From the NCBI GenBank assembly GCA_947503145.1, contig CANNCP010000001.1, positions 451,580 to 515,579 of the forward strand: a stretch of DNA of 64,000 nucleotides, read 5' to 3'. Position numbers and translations under genes: made by a program. Under the pieces are notes generated by a model. The model was not told the origin of the DNA. It saw nothing but the letters and a program-made list of their open reading frames with translations, and did no database searches. This document shows positions 52,884 through 62,813 of this stretch, in pieces. Source of the stretch: an uncultured Roseovarius sp. Its GTDB lineage: Bacteria; Pseudomonadota; Alphaproteobacteria; Rhodobacterales; Rhodobacteraceae. Position 1 is the first letter of the stretch. Every line of letters starts with the position of its first letter.

Positions 52884-53161
52884 TCGCAGGCGATTTGCAC
52901 CGTGAAGGCCTGCGCTTGTTTTGCCAAGGTTACCCCATCAAGGGGCGAGTCTGTTTCCCCGTTGACCGGGTCGACGCCATTTTGTGACAAGTATAGCTTC
53001 GCAATCTCGCCATCCACGGTGAAGCGACGACAGAATTCTACAACATGGGCATTGGTCAGAACGTGCCCTTGATCCGAAACAAAGAAGCCTGATCCTTGAG
53101 CGCCTTGCCCCTCTTCGTCTGTTTGCGGCGGTGACCGTCGCCGCCTGCCGTTATTATTCAT
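52880..53161 (-). pseudogene. Trypsin-like serine protease remnant (internal deletion)
   Basis: 93 codons from ATG 53161. 'GSGFFVSDQGHVLTNAHVVE' is the typical His-box segment of S1C/trypsin-like peptidases in Rhodobacterales. Soon after it, the frame reads 'AKLYLSQNGV', 'DSPLDGVTLAKQAQAFTVQI' and a final 'ACE', which resembles the C-terminal tail of the same proteins. The central part with the catalytic Asp and Ser is missing. So an in-frame internal deletion has left an inactive stub that overlaps the MFS gene end by 8 bases. Confidence 0.6.
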
Positions 53162-54392
53162 TCGAATAATGTGGGGCGAACAGCTTGCCGCGCTCGGCGA
53201 TGAGCACCATCGCCAACGAGCACAGAGACAAGACGAAAAACCCTGCAAGCAGCGGAATAATGGTGGCGTTGTAGGCGTATCCGATTATTGCCCCGAGAAA
53301 GCCGCCGCCCAGAGTTTGACCGAAACCAAGGACGGAAGACGCCGTTCCGGCGACATGACCGAGCGGGTCCATCGCAAGCGCGTTGAAATTCGTGCCGATG
53401 AAGCCGAAGAGTCCGAAGGTCGGTATCACCAGAACATAGAACAGCCAGAACGGCGTCGCGCCGCCCATTGTCCAGGCCAAAAGCAGGTGAAGCGCGTTGA
53501 GGAGGCAGAAGCCTATCAATGCGGCCTGCGAAAGACGCCGCATACCGAACCGTTCGACCAACCGGGAGTTGAGAAAACTCGCCGCGGCCATGAAAATCGC
53601 GACACCCGAAAAATAAAGGGTAAACACCGGGCCTATATCGTAAATTTCGGTGTAGATCTGCTCGGCTTGGTTGATGAAGCCGAAAAGAACTCCGAAAATC
53701 GTCGCGGAGGCCATGGTATAGCCGAAGGCAGTCCGGTTCGTGAGGACCAGCTTGAATGCTTGGGCGGTGTGTCGCAACGTGAGGGCGCGCCGATCCTCGG
53801 GATGGAGCGTCTCGGGCAGGCGCAATGCCGACCATACCAGCACGGCAAAGCTGAACGCGGCGACGACGATGGATATTTCCTGCCACGATCCGAACAGCAT
53901 GATGATCTGCCCGATATTGGGCGCAATCACTGGGATCGCCATGAAAACCATCATCACCAGTGACATGACACTGGCCATGCGGCGGCCGCCGAAACTGTCA
54001 CGCACCACCGTGATGGAAATGACCCTCGTCGCCGCAGCGCCGATCCCTTGCGTGGCCCTGAGCGCGAGAAGGATGCCGAAGGTCGGCGCAAAAGCTGCGG
54101 CAAGCGCTGCAAGGAAATAGAGGCCGAGCCCGAAGAACAGAATGGGTCTGCGCCCGAAACGGTCAGACAGCGGCCCGTAGATCAGTTGCGCCGCGCCAAA
54201 CCCGGCGAGATAGCTTGAGATGACGAACTGGCGCTGGTTCTCGCTGTCGACGCCCAAGGCCGCACCGATATCCTGAAGCGCAGGAATGAAGATGTCTATT
54301 GCCGCAGCATTGAGCGCCATGAGGCTGGCGGTCAGGATAATCAATTCCCAGTGCGGGAGGGCGCGTTTTTCAGTGTGGGAGGCGTCCGGCAT
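53154..54392 (-). CDS. MFS multidrug efflux transporter, Bcr/CflA type
   Basis: 412 aa from ATG 54392. A 12-helix drug:H+ antiporter with motif A in 'YGPLSDRFGRRPILFFGLGL', motif C-like 'SLVMMVFMAIPVIAPNIGQI', 'AIDIFIPALQDIGAALGV' at helix 1 and 'RATQGIGAAATRVISITVVR'. The Bcr/CflA group exports chloramphenicol, bicyclomycin or sulfonamides; the substrate here is unknown. No regulator gene is adjacent. Confidence 0.9.
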   Translation of the reverse strand: MPDASHTEKRALPHWELIILTASLMALNAAAIDIFIPALQDIGAALGVDSENQRQFVISSYLAGFGAAQLIYGPLSDRFGRRPILFFGLGLYFLAALAAAFAPTFGILLALRATQGIGAAATRVISITVVRDSFGGRRMASVMSLVMMVFMAIPVIAPNIGQIIMLFGSWQEISIVVAAFSFAVLVWSALRLPETLHPEDRRALTLRHTAQAFKLVLTNRTAFGYTMASATIFGVLFGFINQAEQIYTEIYDIGPVFTLYFSGVAIFMAAASFLNSRLVERFGMRRLSQAALIGFCLLNALHLLLAWTMGGATPFWLFYVLVIPTFGLFGFIGTNFNALAMDPLGHVAGTASSVLGFGQTLGGGFLGAIIGYAYNATIIPLLAGFFVLSLCSLAMVLIAERGKLFAPHYSNE

Positions 54393-54601
54393 GATCCAAA
54401 GCCTTAGGCAACGCGGTTGCCGGGTGCAATGGGCTTTGATGATGTAACCGCCCTCCGGCGGCATCTATGTGCCAAAGTGGATCTGCAAAACCGACTCTGC
54501 AAATCATGTCGCAAAGCCCCGAAGATGGACCGTCCGAATTCGGACGTTCGGGCGGACGAGAAGAGGATTTCTATGAAAGCCCTTTGCTTTCAAGGTGTCA
54601 G

Positions 54602-54677
54602 TGGTGAGCCGTGCAGGATTCGAACCTGCGACCCACTGATTAAAAGTCAGTTGCTCTACCAACTGAGCTAACGGCCC
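54602..54677 (-). tRNA. tRNA-Lys (anticodon TTT)
   Basis: The minus strand folds as a full cloverleaf: acceptor GGGCCGT/ACGGCTC, D-arm GCTCAGTTGGTAGAGC, anticodon arm ACTGA-CTTTTAA-TCAGT (TTT = Lys), T-arm GCAGG-TTCGAAT-CCTGC, encoded CCA. Confidence 0.97.
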
Positions 54678-54785
54678 ACTAGCGGCGTATCTAGAAAGAG
54701 CGCGCCGGGCGGTCAACCCCGAATCCGACCTGTATTGCAGACAGATGCTGGATTCACCCGAAAGGGGGGTCTATATGCAGCCGCG

Positions 54786-55619
54786 ATGGACACGCGCACA
54801 GATACCGATTGGCCCTTCATGAAGATGCACGGGCTGGGCAACGACTTTGTCGTGTTCGATGCGCGCGCGCGGGCTATCGCGATCACCCCGGCACTGGCCA
54901 TCGCCATCGGCGACCGGCATCGCGGCATCGGGTTCGATCAGTTGGCGGTGATCGAAGCGGGCGCGGGCGATGCGCATCTGACCTTTTACAATGCCGACGG
55001 CAGTATGTCGGCGGCCTGCGGTAATGCCACGCGTTGCATCGCACGACACCTGATGCAGCAGGGCGGCAAGAGTACGCTGCACCTGACGACCGCGCGGGGC
55101 GACCTGCATGCCCGCGACGAGGGCGGGGGGCTTACGTCGGTAAACATGGGCGCGCCGCAACTGGACTGGCACGAGATACCGCTGGCCCATGCGATGGATA
55201 CGCTGGCACTGCCCATCGACGGCGCGCCAGTCGCGACCGGAATGGGCAACCCGCACTGCACCTTTTTCGTCGAGGACGCCGAGGCGGTTGCGCTGGAAGA
55301 GTTCGGGCCGCAGTATGAGAATCACCCGCTTTTCCCCCAGCGGACCAATGTACAGGTCGCCTCGCTGATCGGCCCGGATCACTTGCGCATGCGGGTGTGG
55401 GAGCGCGGGGTTGGCATCACGCTGGCCTCGGGGTCGTCGTCCTGTGCGGTGGCTGTAGCGGCGGCGCGGCGCGGGCTGACCGGGCGCGCGGTGCGAATCG
55501 ATCTCGATGGTGGGACGCTGATGGTGGACTGGCGCGAGGACGGTGTGTGGATGACCGGCCCGACCATGCATGTGGCCGACGGGATGCTGACCCGTGAATT
55601 CATCGCGGACGCGCAATGA
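54786..55619 (+). CDS. dapF: Diaminopimelate epimerase
   Basis: Interconverts LL- and meso-diaminopimelate by a two-Cys mechanism. From ATG 54786 it is 277 aa. '[17 protein letters not shown]' starts the first half. The first catalytic Cys is in '[19 protein letters not shown]', the second in '[17 protein letters not shown]', with '[11 protein letters not shown]' and '[17 protein letters not shown]' between. An ATG at 54819 is a shorter alternative. The stop overlaps mtaB by 4 bases. Confidence 0.95.
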   Translation: MDTRTDTDWPFMKMHGLGNDFVVFDARARAIAITPALAIAIGDRHRGIGFDQLAVIEAGAGDAHLTFYNADGSMSAACGNATRCIARHLMQQGGKSTLHLTTARGDLHARDEGGGLTSVNMGAPQLDWHEIPLAHAMDTLALPIDGAPVATGMGNPHCTFFVEDAEAVALEEFGPQYENHPLFPQRTNVQVASLIGPDHLRMRVWERGVGITLASGSSSCAVAVAAARRGLTGRAVRIDLDGGTLMVDWREDGVWMTGPTMHVADGMLTREFIADAQ

Positions 55620-56866
55620 GCGTGCCGGTTTTCTCCAATCACGGCTGCCGCCTTAACGCCTACGAGACCGAGGCGATGAAGGAGCTTGCTGCCGAGGCGG
55701 GGCTTGCGGGTGCGGTGGTGATCAACACCTGCGCCGTCACCTCCGAGGCGGTGCGCAAGGCGCGTCAGGACATCCGCCGCCTGCGCCGCGAGAACCCGGA
55801 TGCAAAGCTGATCGTGACCGGCTGTGCCGCCCAGACAGAGCCACAGACATTCGCCGCCATGCCCGAGGTCGACGCCGTCATCGGCAACACCGAGAAAATG
55901 CAGTCCGCCACCTGGGCGGGTCTCGCGGGCAATTTCGGGACCGAGCCGGTACAGGTCGATGACATCATGTCGGTGACCGAGACCGCCGGGCACCTGATCG
56001 ATGGCTTCGGCACGCGCAGCCGCGCCTATGTCCAGGTCCAGAATGGCTGCGACCACCGCTGTACCTTCTGCATCATCCCTTATGGTCGCGGTAATTCGCG
56101 CTCTGTGCCCGCAGGTGTGGTGGTGGACCAGATCAAGCGGCTGGTGGGCACGGGCTATAACGAGGTGGTGCTGACCGGTGTGGACCTGACCAGCTGGGGT
56201 GCGGACCTGCCCGGCGCGCCGAGGCTGGGCGATCTGGTCATGCGCATCCTGCGTCTGGTGCCGGATCTGCCGCGTCTGCGGATCAGTTCGATCGACAGCA
56301 TCGAGGTGGATGAGAACCTGTTGTGCGCCATCGCGACCGAACAGCGCTTGATGCCGCATCTGCACCTGTCACTGCAACACGGCGACGATCTGATTCTCAA
56401 GCGGATGAAGCGACGGCATCTGCGGGACGATGCGATCAACTTTGCCGCAGAGGCGCGCCGCCTGCGCCCCGATATGACCTTCGGCGCCGATATCATCGCC
56501 GGTTTCCCGACCGAGACCGAGTCGCATTTCGAGAATTCCCTCGCATTGGTCGAGGAATGCAATCTGACATGGCTGCACGTCTTTCCCTATTCGCCGCGTC
56601 CGGGCACGCCTGCCGCCCGTATGCCGCAGGTGGATGGGCGCATGATCAAGGTGCGCGCTGCGCGGCTGCGCGCGGCGGGGGCGGCGCAGGTCGCACGACA
56701 TCTGGTCGCCCAGGTGGGCCGGGATCACAGCGTGCTGATGGAAAGCCCGCATATGGGCCGGACCGAGCAGTTCACCGAAGTACATTTCGACGCAGCTCAG
56801 CCCGAGGGCCGTATCGTGTCCGCGCATATTACGGGCACCAGCGATACCGGGCTGATCGCCGTCTGA
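55616..56866 (+). CDS. mtaB: tRNA t6A37 methylthiotransferase (MtaB)
   Basis: A radical-SAM methylthiotransferase that turns t6A37 into ms2t6A in tRNAs reading ANN codons. 416 aa: N-terminal UPF0004 domain with '[15 protein letters not shown]', '[20 protein letters not shown]' and '[11 protein letters not shown]' (three Cys for the auxiliary cluster), the radical-SAM motif '[20 protein letters not shown]', '[10 protein letters not shown]' and a C-terminal TRAM-like part. ATGA overlap with dapF, an arrangement common in Alphaproteobacteria. Confidence 0.94.
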   Translation: MSVPVFSNHGCRLNAYETEAMKELAAEAGLAGAVVINTCAVTSEAVRKARQDIRRLRRENPDAKLIVTGCAAQTEPQTFAAMPEVDAVIGNTEKMQSATWAGLAGNFGTEPVQVDDIMSVTETAGHLIDGFGTRSRAYVQVQNGCDHRCTFCIIPYGRGNSRSVPAGVVVDQIKRLVGTGYNEVVLTGVDLTSWGADLPGAPRLGDLVMRILRLVPDLPRLRISSIDSIEVDENLLCAIATEQRLMPHLHLSLQHGDDLILKRMKRRHLRDDAINFAAEARRLRPDMTFGADIIAGFPTETESHFENSLALVEECNLTWLHVFPYSPRPGTPAARMPQVDGRMIKVRAARLRAAGAAQVARHLVAQVGRDHSVLMESPHMGRTEQFTEVHFDAAQPEGRIVSAHITGTSDTGLIAV

Positions 56867-56963
56867 TGCATTCTCCGGTGGGCCGCATCGGGGTGGGACG
56901 AGCATGGACAGCCACGCCGTCACATTCTAGCTTTCGCGCAGATACGTCCCGAGAGGAAACGCA

Positions 56964-57566
56964 ATGAAACTGATTTCTGCCATCCCGTCGCCCTTTGGCC
57001 GCAAGGTCATGGTACTGCTTCATGAGACCGGTCAGTTGGCGGAGGTCGAGGTCATGCAAGTCTCGACCACGCCCGTCAACACCGACCCGACGGTTGCCGC
57101 CGCCAATCCGCTGGGCAAGATCCCGGCGCTGGTCCGGGACGACGGTCCGGCGCTCTATGACAGCCGCGTGATCTGCCGCTATCTTGATGCGCAGGGCAAG
57201 GCGGGATTGTACCCCGACGCGCGGCTCTGGGAGGTGCTGACGCTGGAGGCGACGGCAGACGGGATCATCGATGCCGCGATTTCGATGGTGTACGAGCTAC
57301 GCGTTCGCCCCGAGGAAAAACAGTTCGATGGCTGGCTCGATGCGCAATGGGCCAAGGTCACGCGCGCGCTCGACGCGTTGGAGACGCGCTGGATGAGCCA
57401 TCTGGCCGGTCCGCTCGATATGGGGCAGATCAGCACCGGTTGCGCGCTGGGGTATCTGGATTTCCGGCACGGCGCGCGCGACTGGCGCGCCGCGCACCCG
57501 CAACTGGCCGCTTGGTACGAAACATTTTCCGGGCGAGACAGCATGACTGCAACCCGCCCAGAGTAA
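56964..57566 (+). CDS. Glutathione S-transferase family protein
   Basis: 200 aa. The thioredoxin-like N-terminal half carries 'SAIPSPFGRKVMVLLHETGQ' with the Ser active-site position, 'NPLGKIPALVRDDGPALYDS' (cis-Pro and the E/D-S glutathione site) and a helical C-terminal half ('LDFRHGARDWRAAHPQLAAW'). It resembles the small bacterial GSTs close to E. coli YibF. AGAGGAAA precedes the ATG. Confidence 0.9.
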   Translation: MKLISAIPSPFGRKVMVLLHETGQLAEVEVMQVSTTPVNTDPTVAAANPLGKIPALVRDDGPALYDSRVICRYLDAQGKAGLYPDARLWEVLTLEATADGIIDAAISMVYELRVRPEEKQFDGWLDAQWAKVTRALDALETRWMSHLAGPLDMGQISTGCALGYLDFRHGARDWRAAHPQLAAWYETFSGRDSMTATRPE

Positions 57567-57573
57567 CGCACGC

Positions 57574-57625
57574 TGGAAAATTCAGCGAATTTTCTCAGAT
57601 GATTTCCTTGGCAAAGAAAATCAGG
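57574..57625. terminator. Hairpins between convergent GST and outer-membrane genes (R1-related)
   Basis: Palindrome GAAAATTC/GAATTTTC (57576-57594) is followed by TGATTTCCTTGGCAAAGAAAATCA, itself a second imperfect hairpin. Arrangement and wording ('TTCC-TTGGCAAAGAAA') resemble the palindrome-plus-core of R1 copy A. Likely the shared 3' end of the two convergent genes. Confidence 0.55.
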
Positions 57626-57639
57626 ACGCCGGGATCGGC

Positions 57640-58320
57640 TTAGAAGCTGTAGCTGATCCCGAAGTTTACCGCATGTGTGACCAATTCGGTGCGCAGTTTC
57701 GATGCGGTTCCACCGGCGGCGGGATCCACGGTGATGTCATTGTCAGACCACGTGATCTGATATTCACCGAACAAGGCCCATTTTTCGTTTAGGGAATATT
57801 TCATGCCCGCAATGCCGCGTGCGGCGATACCTGTGGTCTCATAACCGAAGGTATGCGCGCCCGCCGCTCCGGTCGTCTGAATATCCACATGGGGAATCGC
57901 CAGACCGAGGCCCGCGCCGACATACGGAGTGAACTTTGTCCCGCCAAAGGCGTCGGGCCACCGCTTCAGCACGTTCGCGGTGATGATGTTGTGCCCGTCC
58001 GACAGCTCGAACCGGCTGGTCTTGGTCGCAGTCATGTCGGCGTTGCTGGCATATGCCTTGGCGTGCGTACCCTCGATCCCGAATCCGATGTTGCTGGCGG
58101 TCCACCAGGTCGCTCGGGCGCCGTAGTAATAGGGGTTTTCCAGCGGATTGGCCTTCCAGCTGAACTTGCGATTCACGGCTGTACCGTCGGGCATCGCACC
58201 CGAAACAGTGCTGTCATCGACGCTTTGCACGCCCATGTAAAAGCTCAGTTCCACTTCCGCAGCGGCGGGCGTGGCCATCAGAAAAATCACGGCTAGTGCG
58301 GTCTTGCAGGTTTTCAGCAT
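57640..58320 (-). CDS. Outer-membrane beta-barrel protein (OmpA-like/OprF porin-type fold)
   Basis: 226 aa with signal peptide 'ALAVIFLMATPAAA'. The rest alternates polar and aromatic residues as in 8-stranded barrels ('PYYYGARATWWTASNIGFGI', 'FTPYVGAGLGLAIPHVDIQT', 'WALFGEYQITWSDNDITV') and ends in Phe ('VNFGISYSF'), the signal for outer-membrane insertion. Probably a PF13505-type surface protein; function unknown. Divergent from petA. Confidence 0.82.
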   Translation of the reverse strand: MLKTCKTALAVIFLMATPAAAEVELSFYMGVQSVDDSTVSGAMPDGTAVNRKFSWKANPLENPYYYGARATWWTASNIGFGIEGTHAKAYASNADMTATKTSRFELSDGHNIITANVLKRWPDAFGGTKFTPYVGAGLGLAIPHVDIQTTGAAGAHTFGYETTGIAARGIAGMKYSLNEKWALFGEYQITWSDNDITVDPAAGGTASKLRTELVTHAVNFGISYSF

Positions 58321-58543
58321 ATCGGGGCACTTTCGCTTTTCGGTTGCTTGATCTGAATCTGCTTACACCCGCGCGGGCGCGGCCTCAAGCGCGACACAAG
58401 AGCGCGCGGAATCAAATTCGGTGTGATTGCAGACTGGACGCCCTTCGCTGCGCCCGCTAAAGATCGCCTTGGAAAGGTTGCGGGTGTCCGCGACCCCTCA
58501 CCCTATGGGGCGTTTCGCCGCCGCAACCAATGGAGAATACCTC

Positions 58544-59128
58544 GTGTCCCACGCAGATGATCACGAAGGCACCCGGAGAGATTTCCTCTACTACGCCACA
58601 GCCGGCGCTGGTGTCGTCGCAACCGGTGCTGCCGTCTGGCCGCTGGTCAACCAGATGAATCCCTCTGCCGATGTGCAGGCGCTCAGTTCTATCATGGTGC
58701 CGGTCGATGGCGTCGATCCAGGCACGCAGATCACGGTCAAATGGCTGGGCAAGCCGGTCTTTATCCGCCGTCGCACAACACCCGAGATCGAAGCGGCCGA
58801 GCAAGTCGACGTCTCGACCCTTCCTGATCCGTTGGCCCGGAATGCCAATATCGAAGCCGGTTCACCGGGCACGGATGACAACCGCGTGCTGACCCCACCC
58901 GAAGGCACTGAAGCCGTACACGGCGAGTGGCTGGTGATGATGGGCGTGTGCACCCACCTCGGCTGTGTGCCGCTGGGTGACGGGGCCGGCGATTTTGGTG
59001 GCTGGTTCTGCCCCTGCCACGGTTCGCACTACGATACTTCCGGGCGTATCCGTAAAGGGCCCGCACCCGAAAACCTGCCGGTTCCCCCGGCTGAATTCGT
59101 CGACGCTTCGACGATCAAACTGGGATAA
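58544..59128 (+). CDS. petA: Ubiquinol-cytochrome c reductase, Rieske iron-sulfur subunit
   Basis: The 2Fe-2S subunit of complex III. GTG 58544 with GGAG 8 bases upstream gives 194 aa, the usual size. '[20 protein letters not shown]' is the Tat-type signal/anchor helix. The cluster ligands are in '[10 protein letters not shown]' and 'CPCHGSHYD'. It moves electrons from ubiquinol to cytochrome c1 on the periplasmic side. First gene of petABC; spacing to petB is 12 bases. Confidence 0.97.
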   Translation: MSHADDHEGTRRDFLYYATAGAGVVATGAAVWPLVNQMNPSADVQALSSIMVPVDGVDPGTQITVKWLGKPVFIRRRTTPEIEAAEQVDVSTLPDPLARNANIEAGSPGTDDNRVLTPPEGTEAVHGEWLVMMGVCTHLGCVPLGDGAGDFGGWFCPCHGSHYDTSGRIRKGPAPENLPVPPAEFVDASTIKLG

Positions 59129-59140
59129 GGACACAAGGCA

Positions 59141-60463
59141 ATGGCTGGAATTCCGCACGATCACTACGAGCCCAAGACAGGTGGCGAGAAATGGCTTCAT
59201 AGCCGTCTGCCAATCGTTGGGCTGCTCTATGACACAATCATGATCCCCACGCCCAAGAACCTGAACTGGATGTGGATCTGGGGCATCATCCTGACCTTCT
59301 GCCTGGTGTTGCAGATTGTCACCGGCATCATCCTGGCGATGCATTACACGCCGCATGTCGATTACGCCTTCGCGTCGATCGAACACATCATGCGCAACGT
59401 GAATGGCGGGCATTTCCTGCGCTATCTGCACATGAATGGTGCCTCACTGTTCTTTGTTGCGGTCTACATGCACATCTTCCGTGGCCTCTATTACGGATCC
59501 TACAAGGCACCGCGTGAAATTACGTGGATCATCGGGATGCTGATCTATCTTGCCATGATGGGTACGGCATTCATGGGCTACGTTCTGCCCTGGGGGCAGA
59601 TGTCGTTCTGGGGGGCTACGGTCATTACCGGTCTGTTCGGCGCGATCCCGTTCATTGGTGAGCCGATTCAGACCTGGCTGCTGGGCGGACCCGCGGTGGA
59701 CAACGCCACGCTGAACCGCTTTTTCAGCCTGCACTACCTGCTGCCCTTCGTGATCGCAGCGCTCGTGGCGGTGCATATCTGGGCCTTTCACAGCACCGGC
59801 AACAACAACCCCACCGGCGTCGAAGTGCGTCGCACTTCGAAGACCGAGGCGGAAAAGGATACCGTGCCGTTCTGGCCCTATTTCGTGATCAAGGACCTGT
59901 TTGCACTGGCAGTGATTCTCGCGGTCTTCTTTGCCATCGTGGGCTTTATGCCGAACTATCTGGGTCACCCCGATAACTACATCGAGGCAAACCCGCTGGT
60001 CACGCCGGCGCATATCGTGCCTGAGTGGTACTTCTTGCCATTCTACGCGATTTTGCGTGCCTTCACCTCGGATGTCTGGGTGGTGATGTTTGCCAGCTGG
60101 ATCACCGGCGGCATCATCGACGCCAAGTTCTTTGGTGTGTTGGCGATGTTCGGGGCGATTGCCGTCATGGCGCTGGCGCCGTGGCTGGATACGTCCAGCG
60201 TGCGCTCGGGCCGGTATCGCCCGATGTTCAAATGGTGGTTCGCCCTGCTGGTGCTCGATTTCATCGTCCTGATGTGGGCGGGGGCCATGCCGGCAGAACC
60301 GCCATACTCGACCATCTCGCTGATCGGCTCTACCTACTGGTTCGCCTATTTCCTGGTGATCCTGCCGCTTCTTGGCGTGATGGAAAAACCACTGCCGCAG
60401 CCCGAGACGATCGAAGACGATTTCGAGGCGCATTACGGCAAAGCCGAAACACCGGCTGAATAA
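59141..60463 (+). CDS. petB: Cytochrome b of the bc1 complex
   Basis: A 440-aa integral membrane protein binding haems bL and bH. Single full-length type, as in Rhodobacter. Quinol-site and haem motifs: '[20 protein letters not shown]' and '[12 protein letters not shown]' (His ligands), '[20 protein letters not shown]', '[20 protein letters not shown]' and '[20 protein letters not shown]' (PEWY). Middle gene of petABC. Confidence 0.98.
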   Translation: MAGIPHDHYEPKTGGEKWLHSRLPIVGLLYDTIMIPTPKNLNWMWIWGIILTFCLVLQIVTGIILAMHYTPHVDYAFASIEHIMRNVNGGHFLRYLHMNGASLFFVAVYMHIFRGLYYGSYKAPREITWIIGMLIYLAMMGTAFMGYVLPWGQMSFWGATVITGLFGAIPFIGEPIQTWLLGGPAVDNATLNRFFSLHYLLPFVIAALVAVHIWAFHSTGNNNPTGVEVRRTSKTEAEKDTVPFWPYFVIKDLFALAVILAVFFAIVGFMPNYLGHPDNYIEANPLVTPAHIVPEWYFLPFYAILRAFTSDVWVVMFASWITGGIIDAKFFGVLAMFGAIAVMALAPWLDTSSVRSGRYRPMFKWWFALLVLDFIVLMWAGAMPAEPPYSTISLIGSTYWFAYFLVILPLLGVMEKPLPQPETIEDDFEAHYGKAETPAE

Positions 60464-60478
60464 GAGAGGACCAGAGGA

Positions 60479-61330
60479 ATGTTCAAAGCACTTGGCATTG
60501 CCACAGTCACAGCCCTGGCCCTCTCGGTCGGGGGCGCCTTCGCCGCAGGCGGCGGGGGCCACGTCGAAGATGTGGACTTCTCATTTGAGGGTCCGTTCGG
60601 CAAATTCGACCAGAACCAGCTGCAACGCGGGCTGAAGGTCTACACGATGGTCTGCGCCTCCTGCCATGGCCTGCAATATGTCCCGATCCGGACGCTGGCC
60701 GATGAGGGCGGGCCGCACCTGCCCGAGGATCAGGTCCGCGCCTATGCGGAAAACTACGAGGTCTTTGACAAGGAACTTGATGATTTCCGTCCCGCGAAAC
60801 CGGTCGATCACTTTCCCGGCTCGACGCTGGAGAATGCGCCCGACCTGTCGCTGATGGCCAAGAAGCGGGCCGGGTTCCACGGTCCTTATGGTTCCGGCAT
60901 CAATCAGATGCTCAAGGGCATGGGCGGGCCGGAATACATCTATACCCTGCTCACCAGCTACCATGAAGCGCCCGAATGCGCGCCCGAGGATTTTCCGGGT
61001 GACTACAACGCGGCCTTTACCGCAGGTGGTTATCCTGACTCGTGCAAGAACGAGGACGGGACACACATGGTGCCGGGCAGCTGGATCGCGATGGCCCAGC
61101 CTCTCTATGGCGAAGATGTGGATTATGACGATGGTCACGACAACGATCTGCAGCACGTCGCCGAGGATGTCTCGGCCTTCCTGATGTGGACCGCCGAACC
61201 CAAGCTGATGGCGCGCAAGTATGCGGGCCTGACGGGGGTGATCTTTCTCACGATCCTGTCGGTGCTGCTCTATCTGACGAACAAGCGGATCTGGGGCCCG
61301 ATCAAGGGCAAGAACAAGAAAACCAGCTGA
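60479..61330 (+). CDS. petC: Cytochrome c1 of the bc1 complex
   Basis: 283 aa with signal peptide ending '...GGAFAAGG'. Haem c motif CASCH at residues 59-63 ('[20 protein letters not shown]'). The distal Met ligand probably lies in '[19 protein letters not shown]'. The C-terminal anchor is '[20 protein letters not shown]'. An extra Cys pair ('APECAPED', 'PDSCKNEDG') matches the disulfide known in Rhodobacter c1. It is followed by a strong terminator. Confidence 0.97.
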   Translation: MFKALGIATVTALALSVGGAFAAGGGGHVEDVDFSFEGPFGKFDQNQLQRGLKVYTMVCASCHGLQYVPIRTLADEGGPHLPEDQVRAYAENYEVFDKELDDFRPAKPVDHFPGSTLENAPDLSLMAKKRAGFHGPYGSGINQMLKGMGGPEYIYTLLTSYHEAPECAPEDFPGDYNAAFTAGGYPDSCKNEDGTHMVPGSWIAMAQPLYGEDVDYDDGHDNDLQHVAEDVSAFLMWTAEPKLMARKYAGLTGVIFLTILSVLLYLTNKRIWGPIKGKNKKTS

Positions 61331-61355
61331 TCGGAAACGATCGCGACGCTATTGG

Positions 61356-61385
61356 AATCCCGTCCGCTCTGCGGGCGGGATTTTT
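61356..61385 (+). terminator. Rho-independent terminator of petABC
   Basis: Stem AATCCCGTCCGC / GCGGGCGGGATT (one G-T pair), TCT loop, then TTTTT; 25 bases after the petC stop. Confidence 0.92.
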
Positions 61386-61462
61386 CGTGGCTACAGCCCT
61401 CAGACCAGTCAGAGCGGCGAAGCTTGCCCAAAAGGTCGGAGCGTGGGCTGAAGGCGGGTTTT

Positions 61463-61507
61463 CCGGGGCCAGCCCCGGACCCCGGGATATTTCAGGCAAG
61501 AAGAAAA
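61463..61507. repeat. Dispersed intergenic repeat R1, copy B
   Basis: Hairpin CCGGGG/CCCCGG at 61463-61478, then the core at 61480-61507 with 'GGGATATTTCAGGCAAGAAG'. It differs by one base over 27 from copy A at 257-283. Confidence 0.8.
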
Positions 61508-61590
61508 GCACGATTCGTCTTGTTTGCGGAATCGGATGCAGGGCGAAGGGCAGGATGACCTGTTAATATTGTGGGTGTTTCACGTTCAGT

Positions 61591-61622
61591 CTGTGAGCCA
61601 GGTTTTTCGCGGAACGTTTTAG
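61591..61622. repeat. Dispersed repeat R2, partial copy g
   Basis: 'CTGTGAGCCAGGTTTTTCGC' followed by 'GGAACGTTTTAG' matches the right half of R2. The left arm is degenerate. It touches the end of the LacI gene. Confidence 0.6.
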
Positions 61623-62644
61623 GGACGGCGCAGGGTATCGCCGTAGCTGATGGTCGGCTCCAGCGCGATGCGTACCGGGGATGGATCGGCATCATCCTGA
61701 ACCCGGGCCGCGATGATATCGGCGGCGCGGCGGCCGATCTCGTGGCGGCAGGCGTCCATTGTGGCCAACTCGCGCGGCAGGCCTTTGAGCAGGTTAAGCC
61801 CGTTGAACCCGGCCAGCCCCATCTGTCCGGGGATGTCCACGCCCTGCTCTAACAGCCAGAGCAACCCACCTGCACCGATCATGTCGTTGGAATAATAAAG
61901 AAAATCAAGCTCTGGATCGCGTTCCAAAATCTGCTGGGTCATCTCGCGCCCCTTCAGCAGGGCCGAGCCGCCTTCGTAGAACTCCTGATCGGTGATCTCG
62001 ATGCCGCCCTTGGCCAGCGCCTCGGTAAAGCCTTCGAAACGTTTGCGCGCGCGGTGGTCGCGCGGCATCTTGGTGCCCAGAAACCCGATCCGTTGATAGC
62101 CTGCCCGCACGATTGCGCGCGCCATTTTTTCGCCCGCGCGGCGGTGCGAGATGCCGACCACCGAATCGACCGGCGTGCCGTCCACGTCCATGATCTCGAC
62201 CACCGGGATACCGCTTGATTTCAGCATCTTGCGCGACGCTTCGGAATGTTCCAGCCCGGCGATGATGACGCCGGAGGGGCGCCAGGAGAGCATCTCGTAG
62301 AGGACTTTTTCCTCTTTCTCGCGCGAGTATCCGGTGACGCCGACGACAGGTTGCAATCCGGTGTCATCAAGCGCGTCGCTGATCCCGGTCATCACTTCGG
62401 GAAAGACCAGATTTGACAGCGACGGGATGATCACTGCCACCAGATTGACCCGGCTGGAGGCGAGCGCCCCGGCGATCTTGTTGGGGACGTAACCCAGTTC
62501 CTTGGCGCAGGCCAGGACCCGCGCGCGGGTGGTGTCCGATACATCGCCACGATTGCGCAGGACACGACTGACGGTCATCTCGGACACACCGGATGCCTCG
62601 GATACATCGCGCAGGGTCAGGGGGCGGTTCTCTTGATTGCTCAC
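61619..62644 (-). CDS. LacI family transcriptional regulator (GntR-gluconate-like)
   Basis: 341 aa with HTH 'LRDVSEASGVSEMTVSRVLR' and 'LGYVPNKIAGALASSRVN', then a sugar-binding-protein-like core ('VAVIIPSLSNLVFPEVMTGI', 'RIGFLGTKMPRDHRARKRFE', 'MGLAGFNGLNLLKGLPREL'). The pattern is close to the gluconate repressor GntR of Proteobacteria. No sugar-use genes are next to it in this window, so its targets lie elsewhere or beyond the window edge. Confidence 0.9.
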   Translation of the reverse strand: MSNQENRPLTLRDVSEASGVSEMTVSRVLRNRGDVSDTTRARVLACAKELGYVPNKIAGALASSRVNLVAVIIPSLSNLVFPEVMTGISDALDDTGLQPVVGVTGYSREKEEKVLYEMLSWRPSGVIIAGLEHSEASRKMLKSSGIPVVEIMDVDGTPVDSVVGISHRRAGEKMARAIVRAGYQRIGFLGTKMPRDHRARKRFEGFTEALAKGGIEITDQEFYEGGSALLKGREMTQQILERDPELDFLYYSNDMIGAGGLLWLLEQGVDIPGQMGLAGFNGLNLLKGLPRELATMDACRHEIGRRAADIIAARVQDDADPSPVRIALEPTISYGDTLRRP

Positions 62645-62766
62645 AGGCGGTTGTCCTTGAAATTCCTTGCGGGAACGTTAGCGCGAACAGATCTGGGGGA
62701 GCAAGCGCAACGCATGCGTTTGTCCGGGTGACATCCGCGTTTTCGCGGGCTAAGCAAGGGCGGTGT

Positions 62767-62813
62767 GGTCCCGTGGCTCAACTGGATAGAGCAGCCCCCT
62801 GTTGTGGGGGAAG
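62767..62813 (+). pseudogene. Pseudo-tRNA (5' half related to the adjacent tRNA-Arg)
   Basis: A 22-base stretch (62773-62794) is identical to the D-arm region of the intact tRNA at 62902-62923. An anticodon-arm-like 'GCCCCCTGTTGTGGGGG' follows, but there is no T-arm, acceptor 3' strand or CCA. It is therefore a broken tRNA gene copy. Confidence 0.65.

Noticed and set aside
54417..54671. Plus-strand frame containing 'RIRTCDPLIKSQLL'
   Set aside because: This is the well-known false protein from the antisense of tRNA-Lys.
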